DNA from: Rhodococcus qingshengii
Lineage (GTDB): Bacteria > Actinomycetota > Actinomycetes > Mycobacteriales > Mycobacteriaceae
Direction of reading: 5' to 3'
Length of the DNA: 64,000 bases
Assembly: GCF_021025955.1 (NCBI RefSeq)
Contig: NZ_JAJNCL010000001.1
Coordinates: 496,001-560,000, forward strand
The position numbers and the translations under genes were made by a program. Under the pieces are notes generated by a model. It made no database searches, was not told the origin of the DNA, and saw nothing but the letters and a program-made list of their open reading frames with translations. Of the stretch, positions 28,176 to 40,205 are shown in pieces. How positions within the stretch are numbered: position 1 is the first letter of the stretch; every line of letters begins with the position of its first letter.

Positions 28176-29950
28176 TCGGAACCCGCCGTCGTCTGGGACT
28201 TCTTGCAACCACGCTCAGTGTGCTGTTGCTGACCGGTGCGTGCGCCAGTTTGCCGGAGTCCTCGTCGCCGCAGGCAATCGGAACTCTGGCAACAGCCGTG
28301 CCCGGAACGTCGGTCGAATCACCGGCCTCGGGTCGAGAGCCGGACCTACTGGTACGCGACTTCGTCAAGGCGAGTACCGACCCGTCCAACCGGCACGCCG
28401 CAGCACGTCAGTACCTCACCAAGGACGCGTCGGCGCGTTGGGACGATGCTGCCAGTGCAGTCATCGTCGACAAGATCGACACCCTGTCGGCCTCGCGAAC
28501 CAGTTCCGAAGCGGTGTACACGATTCGTGTGAACAAGGTCGGTCGCCTCGACCCGGGCGGCCTGTACGTCCCCGAAGAGGGCAGCTTCGAAGCGAAGATG
28601 ACGCTGACGTTGACCGACGGCGAATGGCGGATCAGTGACCTGCCTCCCGGTGTGATCATGGAGCGCCCTCAGTTCCTCGGCGCCTATCAGCGGAAATCGT
28701 TGTTCTTCCTCGACCCGACGAGTCAGACGGTTGTCCCCGATCTCCGCTGGATCTCCGGTGGGCAGGATCAGGTGGCGGCTCAGTTGATCGGTCTGATGAT
28801 CGACGGACCGAAGGCAGCGCTCGCGCCGGCTGTACGAAACGAACTCGGCAATGGTGTGTCGGTGATCGGTCCGATCACCAAGGCCGACGGCAAGTCGGGA
28901 CAGGTCGGTGTCGGTCTCGGTGGTGTGCGCATCAACTTCCGCCTGGACAACCCGATGGATGCCGCGACTCGCGGTTTGTTTGCAGCGCAGGTCATTTGGA
29001 CGCTCGCCAATGCAGACGTCGCGGGACCCTACGTTCTGCAGATCGACGGCGAGCCGCTGGACGCCGCACATGCTGACGGCTGGACCACCGCTGACGTTGC
29101 GTCCACCAATCCGCTGGCCACCACGAGTGCGACCGTCGGCCTGCACGCCTTGCGCAACGGCTCACTGGTGAGTGTCACGGAGCAGGAGGCGGCTCCCGTG
29201 CCCGGCTTCGCGGGCAATGCGGGCAACCTCACCGCGGCAGCTCTCTCGCGTGACGGCAAGCTGGTTGCCGCCGTCTCGGACACCGCTCGTCCCGATCCAG
29301 GCACACGGTTTGCACTCTCGCTCGGCACATACGGCGAAGGTGCCGTTCCGGTACTCGAAGGCAGCGCCATCACCCGACCGTCGTGGGAGCTGGACAACAA
29401 CGCGGTCTGGGCGGCGGTGAACGGCAATACCGTCGTTCGGGTCGTCCGTGAACCCGGGACGGGTCGAGTGTCGGTCACCAATGTCGACGTCGGGGCCCTC
29501 ACCTCGGTCGGTTCCACGATCTCGGAACTGCGTCTCTCTCGCGACGGCGTGCGAGCCGCGATGATCATCGACGGCAAGGTCTACCTGGCCGTGGTCGTAC
29601 GCACAGCCAGCGGGGTCTACGCCCTGACGAGTCCGCGCGCGGTGGCCTCGGGCTTGGGCAGTACCGCACTCTCACTCGACTGGAGCAACAGCGACACCAT
29701 CGTGATCGCGCGTAGCGGAGCCGACATACCGGTCGTCCAGGTCGCGATCGACGGTTCCCGAATGGATGCGCTGCCGAGTGGAAACCTGACCGCCCCCGTC
29801 ACCTCCGTGGATGCGTCGCCGACCACCGAGTACGTCGCCGACGCGCGTGCGGTGTTCCAACTGAACAACAACGACCCCGCCGGTGATCGTCGTTGGCGTG
29901 AAGTGACTGTGCTGACCGGGCAGAAAGCAATTCCAGTGCTACCTGGCTGA
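28172..29950 (+). CDS. lpqB: Lipoprotein LpqB
   Basis: Membrane-anchored lipoprotein of 592 residues. The N-terminus has a signal peptide ending in the lipobox LLTGAC with Cys about residue 25. A GerMN-like domain covers about 200-300 ([26 protein letters not shown]), followed by a beta-propeller-like region. In mycobacteria LpqB interacts with the extracellular part of MtrB and modulates MtrA phosphorylation, and it is encoded in the same operon here. Confidence 0.95.
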   Translation: MIGTRRRLGLLATTLSVLLLTGACASLPESSSPQAIGTLATAVPGTSVESPASGREPDLLVRDFVKASTDPSNRHAAARQYLTKDASARWDDAASAVIVDKIDTLSASRTSSEAVYTIRVNKVGRLDPGGLYVPEEGSFEAKMTLTLTDGEWRISDLPPGVIMERPQFLGAYQRKSLFFLDPTSQTVVPDLRWISGGQDQVAAQLIGLMIDGPKAALAPAVRNELGNGVSVIGPITKADGKSGQVGVGLGGVRINFRLDNPMDAATRGLFAAQVIWTLANADVAGPYVLQIDGEPLDAAHADGWTTADVASTNPLATTSATVGLHALRNGSLVSVTEQEAAPVPGFAGNAGNLTAAALSRDGKLVAAVSDTARPDPGTRFALSLGTYGEGAVPVLEGSAITRPSWELDNNAVWAAVNGNTVVRVVREPGTGRVSVTNVDVGALTSVGSTISELRLSRDGVRAAMIIDGKVYLAVVVRTASGVYALTSPRAVASGLGSTALSLDWSNSDTIVIARSGADIPVVQVAIDGSRMDALPSGNLTAPVTSVDASPTTEYVADARAVFQLNNNDPAGDRRWREVTVLTGQKAIPVLPG

Positions 29951-29980
29951 CTTGTCGGTGCTCTCATTCATGATTCGGCC

Positions 29981-30694
29981 ATGGGGGACAAGAAATTCGG
30001 TGCCGGCCTGCTCGATCTGTTGTTGCCACGCGAGTGTGGTGGGTGCGCCCGCACAGGGACTCTGTGGTGTCGTGAGTGCGCGGAACTGCTGAGCGACCAT
30101 CCAGTTCAACTGAGTCCGCGCGTCGATCCGGGCGTGCCGGTGTGGGCGCTCGGCCGCTACGACGGCCCCAGGCGTCGCAGTGTGATCGAGATGAAGGAAC
30201 GCGGTCGCCGGGACCTCACGATGCCTCTGGGGATCGCTGTGGCCGGTGCATTGGCCATGCTGGAACGGTGGGGCGAGCTCGGTGGCGGGAATCGTGCACC
30301 GATCGTCCTGGTTCCGGCTCCCACGCGCGCCCGGGCGGCGCGATCTCGAGGGGGTGATCCGGTTCGCCGGATAGCCGAGAGTGTGCGCGAGAAGCAGAGA
30401 GCCGAAGAGCGGGAAGCCGGTTCTGTCGTGGGTCGTCCGATACAAGTCTGTCCGATTCTCCGGATGACGCGGGGCGTACGTGACTCGGTCGGACTGTCCG
30501 CGGCCGACCGGGTGACCAATGTGAGCGGTCATGTGTCTCTCGACACCACTGCGATCTCTTCCCACATGGGGGACAGCGACGTCGTCCTGCTCGACGACGT
30601 CCTGACGACGGGAGCGACTGCGGCAGAGTCGGTTCGGGCCCTCTCGCTCCGTGGGATTCGAACAACTATGGTGCTCGTGCTTGCAGGGGCTTAG
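29981..30694 (+). CDS. ComF-family phosphoribosyltransferase-like protein
   Basis: Protein of 237 residues with an N-terminal zinc-binding half (PRECGGCARTGTLWCRECAELL, about 14-36) and a C-terminal type I phosphoribosyltransferase domain with the PRPP motif VVLLDDVLTTGATAAES near 195-210. ComF relatives serve natural DNA uptake in some bacteria, but the role in actinobacteria is unclear. The ATG at 29981 lies 31 bp after lpqB. The family matches Rv3242c. Confidence 0.88.
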   Translation: MGDKKFGAGLLDLLLPRECGGCARTGTLWCRECAELLSDHPVQLSPRVDPGVPVWALGRYDGPRRRSVIEMKERGRRDLTMPLGIAVAGALAMLERWGELGGGNRAPIVLVPAPTRARAARSRGGDPVRRIAESVREKQRAEEREAGSVVGRPIQVCPILRMTRGVRDSVGLSAADRVTNVSGHVSLDTTAISSHMGDSDVVLLDDVLTTGATAAESVRALSLRGIRTTMVLVLAGA

Positions 30695-30706
30695 ATGAAT
30701 TTCGTT

Positions 30707-30730
30707 GGAACAGTGGCACTCGCGCGCGTT
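30707..30730 (+). promoter_or_regulatory. Candidate SigH-type promoter of hpf
   Basis: GGAAC at 30707-30711 and GTT at 30728-30730 are separated by 16 bp, matching the SigH/SigR pattern GGAAY-N16..20-GTT. The hpf start lies 140 bp downstream. Inferred from sequence only. Confidence 0.4.
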
Positions 30731-30869
30731 ACGTACTAGCGTCGGCGGCACACCCGAAAATACTGGTAGGAGGTGGTACTTCGATACTGGTGCCGGGCGG
30801 ATCCCCTCTCGGTACTTGCAGAATTTGCCGCCGCCCACCGTGGGGCGGGGCCGTAATTGGGAGGTACGA

Positions 30870-31550
30870 GTGACGACCCCTTCGCAAGCCTCGTTTTTCA
30901 TCGAGGACGCCACCATCGAGCGTTCCGAGAATGCCGCAGCTCCGAGATCCGACGTCGTAGTCAAGGGACGAAATGTCGAGATCCCCGATCACTTCCGAAT
31001 CTACGTTTCGGAAAAGCTGGCGCGACTCGAACACTTCGACCCCTCCATATTCCACTTCGACGTGGAACTCCAACATGAACGCAACCGACGACAGGCCAAG
31101 AGTTGCCAGCGCGTCGAGATCACCGCTCGAGGTAAAGGCCCGGTGGCCCGAGCCGAAGCGTCCGCAGACAGCTTCTACGCAGCCTTCGAATCGGTGATCG
31201 ACAAGCTCGAGAGTCGCCTCCGTCGAACCAAGGATCGCAAGAAGGTCCATTACGGTGACAAGCGACCGGTGTCCGTCGCGGAGGCAACCGCCTCTCTCGT
31301 CGACGCAGACTCACTCGGAGTCACGCCGGATATTTCGCTGAACGGTCAAGAACCGGACGAGTACGACGGCCCGGGGCGCGTGGTCCGCACGAAGGATCAC
31401 CCGGCAGAGCCGATGACCATCGACGACGCTCTCTACGAGATGGAACTGGTCGGACACGACTTCTTTCTCTTCCATGACAAGGAGTCGGACAAGCCGTCCG
31501 TCGTCTACCGTCGTCACGCTTTCGACTACGGATTGATCCGCCTGACATGA
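30870..31550 (+). CDS. hpf: Ribosome hibernation promoting factor, long form
   Basis: Stabilises inactive ribosomes as dimers during stationary phase or stress. The protein of about 226 residues has the beta-alpha-beta-beta-beta-alpha N-terminal domain (VVKGRNVEIPDHFRIYVSEKLARLEHFDP and following, about 30-135) and the C-terminal dimerisation domain (TIDDALYEMELVGHDFFLFHDKES, about 180-226), so it is the long type. The GTG at 30870 has GGGAGG seven bases upstream. The upstream open frame to 30705 has no ribosome site. Mycobacterial counterpart is Rv3241c. Confidence 0.92.
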   Translation: MTTPSQASFFIEDATIERSENAAAPRSDVVVKGRNVEIPDHFRIYVSEKLARLEHFDPSIFHFDVELQHERNRRQAKSCQRVEITARGKGPVARAEASADSFYAAFESVIDKLESRLRRTKDRKKVHYGDKRPVSVAEATASLVDADSLGVTPDISLNGQEPDEYDGPGRVVRTKDHPAEPMTIDDALYEMELVGHDFFLFHDKESDKPSVVYRRHAFDYGLIRLT

Positions 31551-31681
31551 CCCAATCGGTGGTGGGTTTGCTCGCTCGCCGCCGGTAGCGCCTACCATGG
31601 AATCCGGCCGGAGTTTTCGGACCCCGGCCGGATTTTCAGTGTGTGACCCCCTGTCGCCGAAGATTGAGGACGAAGAAGACT

Positions 31682-34521
<2,840 letters not shown>

Positions 34522-34525
<4 letters not shown>

Positions 34526-34554
34526 GGTTCAGTACAGACAGACTGAGGTTTCAG
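34522..34554. repeat. Imperfect 21-bp-period duplication over the secA stop
   Basis: CTGAGGTTCAG (34522-34532) recurs as CTGAGGTTTCAG (34543-34554), one base longer. The first copy contains the TGA stop of secA (34523-34525). Confidence 0.6.
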
Positions 34555-34567
34555 AGATAGTGCTCGA

Positions 34568-34614
34568 CAGGCTGGACGGTCACACCATGTGTAGTGCGGT
34601 GACCGTCCAGCCTG
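34568..34614. terminator. Long inverted repeat between secA and the DUF6459 gene
   Basis: CAGGCTGGACGGTCAC (34568-34583) pairs perfectly over 16 bp with GTGACCGTCCAGCCTG (34599-34614) around a 15-nt loop. It lies 43 bp after secA and its right arm is inside the 3' end of the convergent gene, so it may stop transcription from both sides. No T tract follows. Confidence 0.5.
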
Positions 34615-35086
34615 TTCCGTCAGCGCGGTCGATCCGACCTGCGACGGCAAATGTCTGCGTGCCTCGTGTGTACGTCGCACAGACTTCGGCGGCACTCTCT
34701 GAAACCGCTTGAACGTGGGTGCGGTGAACGGCCGCGCCGCCCATTTTTCGGGCGGCAGAGTCTGAAGTGTACAGTCGCGCAACAACTTCCAGGACGGTCG
34801 GCGTCAGCACGCCTTTCAGCTGTCGTGGATTTCGTCGTCGGTCGACGGTTTCGAGAACAAGTCGAAGTGATCGGTTCCAGAAGATGTCGGCACCCGCCGC
34901 ATTCGGATCAGGAGTGGTATGCGCCGACGTTCCGTTGTGTGGCGTCTTTCGCGGGCGACGCAGCATCCGGTCGGTTCGGCATTGCGTTCGGTCTGGTCGG
35001 CACTGCGGCCGCGACAGCACGACGGTGTGCGCGTGAGGCTCGAATTGTGGTGCCGGCTCGAGAACAATTTTGCAGTCCTGCTCCAT
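34580..35086 (-). CDS. Rv3235-family (DUF6459) protein
   Basis: About 168 residues. The C-terminal half is conserved in the Rv3235 family: SLRLVLETVDRRRNPRQLKGVLTPTVLEVVARL (about 80-112), then HRTHVQAVSESAAEVCATYTRGTQTFAVAGRI. The N-terminal half is an Arg/Pro-rich, probably disordered region. The ATG at 35086 is chosen because GGGGGGA lies just upstream; the frame is open to 35197. It lies between secA and the divergent HAD gene. Function unknown. Confidence 0.7.
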   Translation of the reverse strand: MEQDCKIVLEPAPQFEPHAHTVVLSRPQCRPDRTQCRTDRMLRRPRKTPHNGTSAHTTPDPNAAGADIFWNRSLRLVLETVDRRRNPRQLKGVLTPTVLEVVARLYTSDSAARKMGGAAVHRTHVQAVSESAAEVCATYTRGTQTFAVAGRIDRADGTGWTVTALHMV

Positions 35087-35216
35087 GACATCCCCCCGGA
35101 TGATCGTGCGTCCGAGTTGGCCGATTCGGACTTTCGCTCCCCGAGCGATGGTGAGAAGCATGACACGAAATGCTCGAGATGTCGCCGTGATCACCATCGC
35201 GACTTAGGGTGATGGC

Positions 35217-35642
35217 GTGCGGGGACTTCTGTTGGATGTCGGTGGCGTGCTGTTCGGTCCGGGATCGGATCTCGAGGGCTTGAGCGCGCTGGTGCGCGCT
35301 GTGAGGGCGCGCGGAATCGTGACGGGAATTGTCAGTAACGATCCCGGCGGCGCCAGTGCTCAGTGGTTGCGGGATCTCGGCGACGGGGTCTTGGTCGACG
35401 ATGTGATCCTGTCCGGTGACGTAGCGATGGCAAAGCCGGATGCCGAGATCTATCTGTTGGCGGCGAGTCGGTTGGGCGTCGACACGGGGGACTTCGTTTT
35501 CGTGGACGACCTCGAGGTCAACGTGCGCGCGGCGGTGGCCGTCGGGATGGTCGGCGTCCACCACGTCGGCTCGGAATCCACGATCGAGGAGTTGTCGATT
35601 CTGTTCGATCTGGGCGAAGGAGGGGACACGAAGCCATGGTGA
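35217..35642 (+). CDS. HAD-superfamily hydrolase-like protein
   Basis: Short HAD-like protein of 141 residues lacking a large cap. Motif I is LLLDVGGVL (nucleophile Asp near residue 7; the second acidic residue is Gly, a common HAD variant), motif II SND near 43, and VFVDDLEVN near 95 for the Mg-binding acidic pair, preceded by the KPDAEIY lysine motif. Phosphatase activity on a small metabolite is likely but the substrate is not known. Its stop overlaps the start of the acyltransferase gene by seven bases, so the two are co-translated. Confidence 0.82.
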   Translation: MRGLLLDVGGVLFGPGSDLEGLSALVRAVRARGIVTGIVSNDPGGASAQWLRDLGDGVLVDDVILSGDVAMAKPDAEIYLLAASRLGVDTGDFVFVDDLEVNVRAAVAVGMVGVHHVGSESTIEELSILFDLGEGGDTKPW

Positions 35643-37045
35643 ACAGACTGACCACTCAGGACGCGGCTTTCTACTTCCTCGAAGCCGGGACGACGCCGAT
35701 GCATGTCGGCTCGTTGGGGATTTTCCGGCAACTGCGAAACGGGATCGATCACGAGGAATTGCTTCGTCTGGTCGAAGATCGGCTCGGATCGGTTCCGCGG
35801 TACCGCCAGAGGGTTCGTGAGGTGGCGTTCGGCCTGGCCCGTCCGGTGTGGGTGGACGACTCGGATTTCGACATCACTTACCACGTACGCCGATCGGCTC
35901 TGCCCAAGCCCGGTTCCGATGAACAGCTGATGGATCTGATCGCCCGGCTGACGTCGAGGCCGCTCGACAGCACGAGGCCGTTATGGGAGATGTACCTGGT
36001 CGAGGGGCTGACCAGAAACAGATTTGCCATCTTCACGAAGTCTCATTCGTCGTTGGTGGACGGCGAAGCGGCTCCCGAGATCAGCCAGGTGATCTTCGAT
36101 CCGGAGAAGAATCGAGCGCCCGGCCCCGAGGAACTGTGGATGCCGGCCAGGCCGCCGAGCGACACCAGCTTGTTGGTCAGTGCTCTGGCAGATCTCGTGA
36201 CGAGCCCGGGGGAGGGGATCGCGCAGGCCCGCGCAACGTTCAACGACGTGACCACGTCTCTCACCGAGGCGGTGAGTGCACTCGGAAAACTTGCCGAAGT
36301 GGTCCGAACGGCGACGCAGGTGGCCCCGTCGAGCCCGCTCAACGCCACCATCTCGCGCAATCGACGCCTTGCGGTGGCCAAGACGTCTCTCGAAGACTAT
36401 CGACGCATTCGGGCGAGGTACGGGTGCGAGATCAACGACGTGATTCTGACCGTCATCGCTGGTGCGATGCGCAACTGGCTCCTCTCGCGCGGCGAACCGG
36501 TGACCGAGGCGACCATCGTGCGAGCGATGGTTCCCATGTCGGTCTACACGGACGGCCCCGAGAGTCCCGACGTCGACGATCCGCAGGCGCCGGGACATGT
36601 TTCCTCGTTCCTGATCGACCTGCCTGTCGGTGAACCCAACGCGGTGGTTCGGCTCTCGCACGTGGCGCATGCGACGGAGGCGTTTGCACGCCAGGGTCGG
36701 CGGGTGACCGCACAGACGATGGTGCGGATGTCCGGGTTTGCGCCGGCGACGCTGCATGCGATGAGTTCGCGCGCGGCCAGCAGTCTCTCGCAGCGAATGT
36801 TCAATCTGATGATCACCAACGCGCCGGGGCCGCAGTTTCCGCTCTACCTCGGCGGGGCTCGGATGCTGGAGATGTATCCGGTGTCGCCACTGCTCAAGAA
36901 TCAGACACTCAGCATCGCCCTGACGTCGTACGACGGAAATGTCTACTACGGTTTGAATGCCGACCGTGACGCGATGTCGGACGTCGACGTCGTTCGTTCG
37001 CTGATCTTCGAGTCACTCGAGGAATTGACGGATGCGAGTCGGTGA
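35636..37045 (+). CDS. Wax ester synthase/diacylglycerol acyltransferase (WS/DGAT)-like protein
   Basis: WS/DGAT family protein of 469 residues with RLTTQDAAFYFLEAGTTPMHVGSL at its N-terminus, LIARLTSRPLDSTRPLWEMYLVEGL, and NAPGPQFPLYLGGARMLEMYPVSPL near the C-terminus. The HHxxxDG catalytic motif is HSSLVDG (H137, S138, D142, G143), so the second histidine, usually the catalytic base, is absent. From memory the Tgs3 orthologue in M. tuberculosis (Rv3234c) also lacks it, so this branch may have weak activity or another role. Start ATG 35636 overlaps the HAD gene. Tri- or wax-ester synthesis is inferred from family only. Confidence 0.88.
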   Translation: MVNRLTTQDAAFYFLEAGTTPMHVGSLGIFRQLRNGIDHEELLRLVEDRLGSVPRYRQRVREVAFGLARPVWVDDSDFDITYHVRRSALPKPGSDEQLMDLIARLTSRPLDSTRPLWEMYLVEGLTRNRFAIFTKSHSSLVDGEAAPEISQVIFDPEKNRAPGPEELWMPARPPSDTSLLVSALADLVTSPGEGIAQARATFNDVTTSLTEAVSALGKLAEVVRTATQVAPSSPLNATISRNRRLAVAKTSLEDYRRIRARYGCEINDVILTVIAGAMRNWLLSRGEPVTEATIVRAMVPMSVYTDGPESPDVDDPQAPGHVSSFLIDLPVGEPNAVVRLSHVAHATEAFARQGRRVTAQTMVRMSGFAPATLHAMSSRAASSLSQRMFNLMITNAPGPQFPLYLGGARMLEMYPVSPLLKNQTLSIALTSYDGNVYYGLNADRDAMSDVDVVRSLIFESLEELTDASR

Positions 37046-37068
37046 CGAACGAGCATGAAGGTGGTCTC

Positions 37069-37569
37069 ATGAGGGTGTACGTGCCGGCGACGGTCGAGAT
37101 TTTGCAGAAGTTGGTCGCAGATCAGGAGTTCGACCCGATGAGCCGGACGGCTTTTGCGGTCACCCCGACTCTGCGGGAGTCATATGCGGCGGGGGACGAC
37201 GACGAGTTGGCCGAGGTCGCCATGGGTGAGGCTGCGCGTGCGTCGCTGCGGTTGATCGCCGGAACCGAGGGTGACGTCACCTTCCGGCGCGCCGTCGTCG
37301 CTGCCGACGTCGACGATGCCGACGTGAAACTGCGGCCCGATCTCGACGATTCGGTGGTTCGATTGGCGGGTCCCGTCACGATGGCGCAGGTTGCATCTGT
37401 GCATGTCGACCTCGAACAGGCAGAATCGGACATCGAGCGCGCTGCTGGCATAGTCGACGCGGCGGATCTCGGCGACGCCGATGCCGAGTTCACGCTCGGC
37501 GACGCGGAGGACCACGAGTTGGCGTGGTACGCCGCGCAGGAGTTGCCGTTCTTGCTCGACCTGCTGTGA
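37069..37569 (+). CDS. DUF6912 family protein
   Basis: About 166 residues corresponding to mycobacterial Rv3231c. MRVYVPATVEILQKLVAD opens the protein; the rest is acidic (many D/E), for example SYAAGDDDELAEVA and AGDDELxx-like stretches, and ends with WYAAQELPFLLDLL. The ATG at 37069 has GAAGGTGG upstream. A GTG at 37042 gives a longer form overlapping the WS/DGAT stop. Located between the acyltransferase and the ferredoxin-reductase/desaturase genes, so likely linked to lipid metabolism. No catalytic motif recognised. Confidence 0.75.
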   Translation: MRVYVPATVEILQKLVADQEFDPMSRTAFAVTPTLRESYAAGDDDELAEVAMGEAARASLRLIAGTEGDVTFRRAVVAADVDDADVKLRPDLDDSVVRLAGPVTMAQVASVHVDLEQAESDIERAAGIVDAADLGDADAEFTLGDAEDHELAWYAAQELPFLLDLL

Positions 37570-37591
37570 ATGTGCTTACCGTGAAGTAACC

Positions 37592-37628
37592 TACGGTACC
37601 GTAACCTGATAACCTACGGTACCGTAGG
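37592..37628 (+). promoter_or_regulatory. Two palindromic operators upstream of the ferredoxin reductase gene
   Basis: TACGGTACCGTA occurs twice, at 37592-37603 and 37615-37626, centres 23 bp apart; the second extends to the perfect palindrome CCTACGGTACCGTAGG (37613-37628). They lie 34-70 bp before the start codon. Spacing of about two helical turns suits two dimers of a TetR-type repressor; the regulator is not identified. Confidence 0.75.
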
Positions 37629-37661
37629 CAGTGGGTTCGGAAGGTGAGAGGTGGAGGTCTG

Positions 37662-38780
37662 ATGGGTCTGAAGGACTGGATCGAGGCACCGGCAGCGTCG
37701 GTGGTTCCGGCAGCGCGGTCGAAGCTCAATCTGCTTCGCGGTGCGGCGGCTCGACTGACCACACCATTGCTTCCCGACGATTATCTGCACCTCGCAAATC
37801 CGTTGTGGTCGGCCCGCGAGCTGCGTGGTCAGATCGTCGAAGTACGGCCCGAGACCACGGATTCGGCGACCATCGTCATCAAGCCGGGTTGGGGATTCGA
37901 CTTCAACTACCAGCCGGGGCAGTACATCGGTATCGGCCTCCACATCGACGGTCGGTGGCATTGGCGCTCGTACTCCCTGACTTCTCCGCCCAACTGGGAG
38001 AACAAGCGCATCTCCATCGCGGTCAAGGCGATGCCCGAGGGCTTCCTCTCGAGTCACCTCGTCAGTGGCGCGGTTCCTTCGGGAACCATCGTTCGACTGG
38101 CCACACCGTCCGGCAACTTCGCCTTGCCGGATCCGCCGCCGGAGAAGATCCTGTTCATCACTGCGGGCAGTGGCATCACCCCGGTCATGGGCATGTTGCG
38201 GACGATGAACCGGCGCGGTCAATTGCCCGACGTCATGCACATCCACTCGGCTCCGACGGAATCCGACGTCATGTTCGCCGACGAACTCACGGCGCTGCAC
38301 GTCGAGCACGAGGACTTCGTCAGCCACGTCCAACTCACACGGCGTGACGGAAAGTTCAAACTCAGCTCTCTCGACACGGTCTGCCCCGATTGGCGCGAGC
38401 GCCACACCTGGGCGTGCGGACCGCTTCCGTTGCTCGACGAACTCGAAGACGTCTGGAAGGCGGAAGGTATCGAGGATCGACTCCACATGGAGCGATTCGC
38501 GGTATCGCGCATCGACGCTTCCGCGGACGGCGGCACGGTCACCTTCGAGAAGTCGGGTAAGACGATCACTGTCGACGGCGCGACGACGCTTCTGGAGGCT
38601 GGCGAGCAGTCCGGTGCCTTGATGCCGTTCGGTTGCCGCATGGGCATCTGCCAGACGTGTGTCGTACCTCTCGTTGCCGGCCACGCGATCGATCTACGCT
38701 CGGGGAAACAGCACGCGGAGGGCGAACGCATCCAGACGTGCATCTCCGCCGCCGCGGGCGACTGTACGCTGGACGCATAG
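37662..38780 (+). CDS. Ferredoxin reductase (FAD/NAD and 2Fe-2S fused), desaturase electron donor
   Basis: Oxidoreductase of about 372 residues. An FAD-binding domain (RSYSLTSPP near 106, the R-x-Y-S motif) and NAD(P)-binding domain ([14 protein letters not shown], about 165-180) are followed by a C-terminal plant-type 2Fe-2S ferredoxin domain with [27 protein letters not shown] and a further Cys in [11 protein letters not shown]. Rv3230c, the orthologue, delivers electrons to the stearoyl-CoA desaturase DesA3; desaturase genes follow 24 bp downstream. The ATG at 37662 has GTGGAGG upstream. Transcription is probably controlled by the two palindromes. Confidence 0.93.
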   Translation: MGLKDWIEAPAASVVPAARSKLNLLRGAAARLTTPLLPDDYLHLANPLWSARELRGQIVEVRPETTDSATIVIKPGWGFDFNYQPGQYIGIGLHIDGRWHWRSYSLTSPPNWENKRISIAVKAMPEGFLSSHLVSGAVPSGTIVRLATPSGNFALPDPPPEKILFITAGSGITPVMGMLRTMNRRGQLPDVMHIHSAPTESDVMFADELTALHVEHEDFVSHVQLTRRDGKFKLSSLDTVCPDWRERHTWACGPLPLLDELEDVWKAEGIEDRLHMERFAVSRIDASADGGTVTFEKSGKTITVDGATTLLEAGEQSGALMPFGCRMGICQTCVVPLVAGHAIDLRSGKQHAEGERIQTCISAAAGDCTLDA

Positions 38781-38804
38781 CTTCTAGGCACACGGAGGAC
38801 CACG

Positions 38805-40067
38805 GTGGCCATCACCGATATCAAAGAGTTTTCGCACCTCACCGAGGCCGATGTCGAAGCTCTCGGACGTGAACTCGATCAGATTCGACTCGACATCGAA
38901 GACTCTCGCGGAATCCGGGACGCCCGCTACATTCGTCGCGTCATTCGCGTGCAACGTGCGTTGGAGCTCGGCGGGCGTATCGCGCTGTTCGGCAGCCGGT
39001 ATCGACCGGCGTGGCTGGTCGGTACAACCCTGCTGAGCCTGTCGAAGATCATCGAGAACATGGAACTCGGGCATAACGTGATGCACGGGCAATGGGACTG
39101 GATGAACGATCCCGAGATTCACTCGGTCTCGTGGGAGTGGGATCAGACCGGTCCTTCCGAGCACTGGAAGCGCGCACACAACTACCAACACCACACGTAC
39201 ACCAACGTCGTAGGGATGGACGAGGATCTCGGCTTCGGGATTCTGCGTATGACGCGTGACGAGCCGTGGAAGCCGATCAACCTCTTCCAGCCGATCGCCA
39301 ACGTGATCTTGGCGGCCACATTCGAGTGGGGTATCGCGCTGCACGACCTCACGGCGGCATCCGAGTTGGAGGGCGCGGAAAAGGGGCAACTGAACTCGCA
39401 GGCGAACAAAGACTTCGCGCGCAAGATCTTTCGTCAGGTCGGCAAGGACTTCATCTTGTTCCCGGCGCTGACGGGGCCGGCGTGGAAGTCGACCATGACG
39501 GCCAATGCCACCGCGAATCTCGTGCGCAATCTGTGGGCGTACGTCGTCATATTCTGTGGCCACTTCCCGGACGGCGCAGAGAAGTTCACAGTTGCCGAAT
39601 TCGAGCAGGAGACTCGTCACGAGTGGTACCTACGCCAGATGCTCGGAAGTGCGAACTTCAATTCGGGCAAGCTCATGGGTCTGATGAGTGGCAACCTGAG
39701 CTACCAGATCGAGCACCACGTGTTCCCTGATCTGCCGAGCAACCGCTACCCCGAAATTGCCGTGAAGATGCGTGCGCTGTGTGAGAAGTTCGATCTCCCG
39801 TACACCACCGGTTCGCTCTTCAAGCAGTATCTTTTGGCACTACGCACGATCCACAAGCTGGCATTGCCGGACAAGTGGCTGACTGCGACCTCGGACAATG
39901 CTCCGGAAACGTCCTCGGAACTACGGTTCCGTGATTCAGGGTTCCGGGACGCAGCCATGGCGATGGTCGAGGACCTGCGTACCGATCCGGTCACCGGTAA
40001 GCGTCTGGGATTGTTGACTGCACTCAAGTCGCAGGCTCGTTCGCGCATGCCGAAGCGCCGGAAGTGA
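38805..40067 (+). CDS. Membrane fatty-acid desaturase (DesA3-like), first copy
   Basis: Integral membrane di-iron desaturase of 420 residues. Histidine boxes are HNVMHGQWDWMN, HNYQHHTYTNV and, near the C-terminus, QIEHHVFPDLPSNRY. Hydrophobic segments lie around 55-80 and 180-205. Start is a GTG at 38805 just after the reductase gene, with which it forms an operon. The product is probably an acyl-CoA delta-9 desaturase, as for DesA3 with Rv3230c. The adjacent second copy is very similar, so this is a tandem duplication. Confidence 0.93.
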   Translation: MAITDIKEFSHLTEADVEALGRELDQIRLDIEDSRGIRDARYIRRVIRVQRALELGGRIALFGSRYRPAWLVGTTLLSLSKIIENMELGHNVMHGQWDWMNDPEIHSVSWEWDQTGPSEHWKRAHNYQHHTYTNVVGMDEDLGFGILRMTRDEPWKPINLFQPIANVILAATFEWGIALHDLTAASELEGAEKGQLNSQANKDFARKIFRQVGKDFILFPALTGPAWKSTMTANATANLVRNLWAYVVIFCGHFPDGAEKFTVAEFEQETRHEWYLRQMLGSANFNSGKLMGLMSGNLSYQIEHHVFPDLPSNRYPEIAVKMRALCEKFDLPYTTGSLFKQYLLALRTIHKLALPDKWLTATSDNAPETSSELRFRDSGFRDAAMAMVEDLRTDPVTGKRLGLLTALKSQARSRMPKRRK

Positions 40068-40095
40068 TATAGGTTACATCGGGAAAAACCTAACC

Positions 40096-40122
40096 TACGG
40101 TGCCGTAAGTTACGCTACAGTA
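40096..40122 (+). promoter_or_regulatory. Operator-like palindromes upstream of the second desaturase
   Basis: TACGGTGCCGTA (40096-40107), one mismatch from the palindrome at 37592, is followed by a weaker TACGCTACAGTA (40111-40122), ten of twelve. They sit about 85-110 bp upstream of the second desaturase, so the same repressor may control both. Confidence 0.7.
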
Positions 40123-40205
40123 GGTGCAGTTGATCTGAACGATTCGAAATCATGATCGTTCTGCACTTACTACTTTGCGCCTAACTCACTGCTAGGAGGC
40201 TTTCC

